A DNA stretch of 7,796 nt from an uncultured Butyricicoccus sp. (GTDB lineage: Bacteria; Bacillota; Clostridia; Oscillospirales; Butyricicoccaceae), in assembly GCA_900555465.1 (NCBI GenBank), contig USLE01000046.1:1-7796 (forward strand), in the 5' to 3' direction. Shown one piece after another: positions 6,490 to 7,796 of this stretch. The notes below the pieces were generated by a model. That model was not told the DNA's origin and ran no database searches. It saw only the letters and a list, made by a program, of their open reading frames with translations. Every line of letters begins with the position of its first letter. The stretch's first letter is position 1. A program made the translations under genes and the position numbers.

Positions 6490-6514
6490 AATATGTTTTC
6501 TTTACCAACATATT
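6490..6514. promoter_or_regulatory. Inverted repeat upstream of the small ORF
   Basis: AATATGTT (6490-6497) and AACATATT (6507-6514) are perfect 8-bp inverted copies with a 9-bp spacer. The repeat is 23 bp upstream of the small-protein start and overlaps where its promoter should lie. Candidate operator for the recombinase module, or part of an attachment site; function is not shown. Confidence 0.4.
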
Positions 6515-6601
6515 TCCGGCGCTCAGAATTCATGCGGGAAATCCGAGCTTCTGCGTTTGGGGGCACAGGGCTCGCCGCATACCGCATGATGGGGAGGCGT
6601 T

Positions 6602-6730
6602 TTGTCATATTCAAAAAAACCGGATAAAACAGGCCCTGAATTTATCATGGTGCATGAGAATGGGAAAATCAGGGAATTGCTCGAAATGGATAAAAGAAAT
6701 TTTCACAATAAAGAGAAAAAATTATTATGA
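6602..6730 (+). CDS. Possible 42-aa ORF with TTG start (doubtful)
   Basis: A TTG at 6602 follows GGGGAGG (6591-6597) at a 4-nt spacing and opens 42 codons to TGA 6728-6730. The peptide begins MSYSKKPDKTGPEFIMVHEN and continues GKIRELLEMDKRNFHNKEKK. It is hydrophilic and reads like a real small protein, but the DNA is AT-rich, the start is rare and the spacing short. It may equally be a decayed fragment or chance. No family is recognised. Confidence 0.25.
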   Translation: MSYSKKPDKTGPEFIMVHENGKIRELLEMDKRNFHNKEKKLL

Positions 6731-6763
6731 ATATTTCACAAACGTTATGTAAAACTTCCACAA
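6702..6763. repeat. Three spaced TTCACAA / TTCCACAA motifs upstream of ridA
   Basis: TTCACAA occurs at 6702-6708 and 6735-6741, and TTCCACAA at 6756-6763. The spacings of 33 and 21 bp are near whole helical turns. They sit 50-110 bp upstream of the ridA -35 box, so an activator array is possible. The rest of the gene-free stretch 6468-6866 holds only the inverted repeat, the doubtful small ORF and the ridA promoter. Confidence 0.25.
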
Positions 6764-6809
6764 TTGGCCGAGTTTAAACTGCATTATAGTGTAAAATACA
6801 CAAAAGACA

Positions 6810-6838
6810 TTGACGAATTCTTATTATCATGCTAAGAT
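6810..6838 (+). promoter_or_regulatory. Sigma-A type promoter of ridA
   Basis: The -35 box TTGACG (6810-6815) and -10 box TAAGAT (6833-6838) are 17 bp apart, and the -10 has an extended TGC (6830-6832). Transcription would begin near 6845, leaving a short leader with a strong AGGAGG (6852-6857). Confidence 0.7.
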
Positions 6839-6866
6839 TGTGTTAAGAAAAAGGAGGCGGATGCTA

Positions 6867-7244
6867 ATGAAACGTAAAATTAGTACGGACTTGGCGCCTG
6901 CGGCGATCGGCCCGTACGCACAGGCTGTTGCAACCGATGGTCTGGTCATCACTTCCGGCCAGCTGCCGATCGATCCCGCGACCGGCGCATTCCCGGAAGG
7001 CATCGCGGCGCAGACGCGGCAGTCCCTGGAAAACGTCAAGGCGATCCTTGCTGAAGCTGGCGTGGGGATGGATCGTGTCATCAAGACCACAGTGTTCCTC
7101 AGCGATATGGAAAACTTCGGTGCGATGAACGAGGTATATGCAGCCTTTTTCACCGAGGGCAGCTATCCGGCCCGTTCTGCCGTTGAGGTAGCGCGGCTGC
7201 CAAAGGATGCGCTCGTCGAGATCGAAGTGATTGCGGCGCTGTAA
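6867..7244 (+). CDS. ridA: RidA-family 2-iminobutanoate/2-iminopropanoate deaminase
   Basis: The 125-residue cytosolic protein hydrolyses reactive enamine/imine intermediates, such as 2-aminoacrylate from serine/threonine dehydratases, to ketoacids and ammonia, protecting PLP enzymes. The hallmarks are IGPYAQA with Tyr17, SGQLPIDPATG (30-40), Asn88, YPARSAVEVARLPKDA with the substrate-binding Arg103, and VEIEVIA with Glu118. The cysteine after RS in E. coli RidA (Cys107) is alanine here, as in many Firmicute members. Two in-frame ATGs (6861, 6867) follow AGGAGG at 6852-6857; 6867 is preferred because its spacing is 9 nt rather than 3. Length is normal for the family and the trimer fold should be complete. 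It is followed after 112 nt by an NSS transporter on the same strand, suggesting a shared transcript linked to amino-acid use. Confidence 0.95.
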   Translation: MKRKISTDLAPAAIGPYAQAVATDGLVITSGQLPIDPATGAFPEGIAAQTRQSLENVKAILAEAGVGMDRVIKTTVFLSDMENFGAMNEVYAAFFTEGSYPARSAVEVARLPKDALVEIEVIAAL

Positions 7245-7310
7245 CCCGGTTCGATTGATGACCTGCTGCACAGAAAGGTGATCTGACAGAAAGAAAACAT
7301 CCGGGCGTAA

Positions 7311-7336
7311 CCTGCACTGCGCATGAAACGTGCAGG
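7311..7336 (+). other. Hairpin before the transporter ribosome site
   Basis: CCTGCAC (7311-7317) and GTGCAGG (7330-7336) form a 7-bp stem with a 12-nt loop, ending 8 nt before the GAGGTG ribosome site. There is no T run, so it is not an intrinsic terminator. It might protect or modulate the downstream part of a ridA-transporter mRNA. No other element was seen in the 112-nt gap. Confidence 0.3.
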
Positions 7337-7356
7337 ATGGAAATGAGGTGCAATAA

Positions 7357-7796
7357 ATGAGTAATAAAAACGAAGGCGCTAAGCTGGCGAACCCCGAGTC
7401 CCGCGACGGGTTTAAGAGCAAATGGGGCTTTATCATTGCCTGTATCGGCTCCGCAGTCGGTATGGCGAATATCTGGCGCTTCCCGTACATGGTCGCGACC
7501 TATGGCGGCATGACCTTCCTGCTGCCGTACTTCCTGTTCGTGCTGCTGATCGGCGCTTCGGGCGTTATGGAGGAGTTCTCCCTCGGCCGCTGGGGCGGCG
7601 CGGGCCCTGTAGGCTCGTTCGGCAAGGCGATGGAGGAGCGCACCGGCAAGAAGACCGCCGGTGAGATCATCGGCGCGCTGCCGGTCATCGGTTCTATGGG
7701 CCTTGCGATCGGCTACTCGGTCGTTATGGGCTGGATCTTCAAGTACACCAAGATGAGCTTCAGCGGCGAGCTGTTCGCGCTGGGGCAGGATATGGA
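7357..7796 (+). CDS. Sodium:neurotransmitter symporter (NSS) family transporter (3' partial)
   Basis: The first 146 residues of a LeuT-fold, sodium-coupled amino-acid (or amine) transporter of the cytoplasmic membrane; the family is usually 440-510 residues, so about two thirds lies beyond the window. The start ATG 7357 has GAGGTG 6 nt upstream. After a hydrophilic N-tail, TM1 (about 23-45) carries the unwound signature GSAVGMANIWRFPY (31-44): Ala33, Asn38 and Arg41 align with LeuT sodium-site and gate residues Ala22, Asn27 and Arg30. TM2 (about 52-76) is followed by EEFSLGRWGGAGPVGSFGKA, the conserved first cytoplasmic loop, and TM3 starts near 103. The position of LeuT Gly26, in the substrate site, is Ala37 here (GMAN rather than the usual GLGN), which may affect selectivity. 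The substrate is unknown. It is probably co-transcribed with ridA. Confidence 0.93.
   Translation, partial: MSNKNEGAKLANPESRDGFKSKWGFIIACIGSAVGMANIWRFPYMVATYGGMTFLLPYFLFVLLIGASGVMEEFSLGRWGGAGPVGSFGKAMEERTGKKTAGEIIGALPVIGSMGLAIGYSVVMGWIFKYTKMSFSGELFALGQDM

Noticed and set aside
6603..6614. Longer start (ATG at 6614) for the small protein upstream of the recombinase
   Set aside because: The extra 49 codons have no ribosome site, overlap the inverted repeat at 6490-6514 and the expected promoter, and look non-coding; the ATG at 6467 has GGAGAG at good spacing.
4707..6676. CAGGGAA at 4707-4713 and 6670-6676 as a direct-repeat attachment core flanking the recombinase module
   Set aside because: A 7-bp match is expected by chance over this distance. 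Joining the two flanks does give an open frame for about 15 codons but then hits stops in AT-rich DNA unlike the GC-rich remnant, so it does not restore a convincing gene.
6785..6790. TATAGT as a second -10 for ridA, with TTGGCC upstream
   Set aside because: The spacing to TTGGCC is only 15 bp and the boxes are poor compared with the 6810-6838 promoter.
6810..6866. Extension of ridA to a TTG at 6810
   Set aside because: That codon is the promoter -35 box, the extra residues do not match the RidA family, and AGGAGG directs the start to 6867.

Overview
The window looks like the chromosome of a high-GC Firmicute, most probably a gut clostridium of the Oscillospirales type. The basis is strongly G/C-biased coding sequence, AT-rich intergenic regions with sigma-A-like promoters and AGGAGG ribosome sites, an AgrC-like GHKL sensor kinase, and a large serine recombinase of the kind common in these genomes. 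The genus is inference; no rRNA or marker gene is present.

Layout. (1) 1-1056, plus: the 3' part of a membrane GHKL histidine kinase whose N-terminus lies outside the window. (2) 1058-1090: a strong hairpin shared by two convergent transcripts. (3) 1116-3997, minus: a translationally coupled two-gene operon, a FabF-like beta-ketoacyl synthase followed by an acyl-CoA/acid ligase of the ANL superfamily (4-bp overlap). Its leader (about 4000-4185) carries two extended -10 promoters and a 20-bp imperfect palindrome that could be an operator. (4) 4246-4512: a dense mosaic of hairpins bounded by two identical 26-bp copies of one palindrome, exactly 240 bp apart. (5) 4525-4725, minus: a 66-codon C-terminal remnant of a GC-rich gene, in the same frame as the recombinase and separated from it only by the recombinase stop codon. 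(6) 4726-6467, minus: a complete 501-residue large serine recombinase preceded by a 54-residue small protein, probably one mobile module. (7) 6468-6866: an AT-rich intergenic stretch with an inverted repeat, a doubtful 42-codon ORF, spaced TTCACAA-type repeats and a good promoter. (8) 6867-7796, plus: ridA followed by the first 146 codons of a sodium:neurotransmitter-symporter (NSS) family transporter that runs off the end.

How the genes fit together. The ligase/synthase pair suggests activation of a carboxylic or fatty acid and its condensation with a malonyl unit, but no acyl carrier protein or reductase is visible, so the product is unknown. RidA plus an NSS transporter suggests sodium-driven amino-acid uptake paired with clearance of reactive enamines/imines from amino-acid breakdown. 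The centre (4246 to about 6500) is the accessory part: a small recombinase module next to a decapitated gene and a palindrome-rich repeat. I did not find the missing N-terminal half of that gene or a convincing pair of attachment sites. I see no evidence of a large new defence or biosynthetic system; the most unusual items are the hairpin mosaic and the recombinase/remnant junction.
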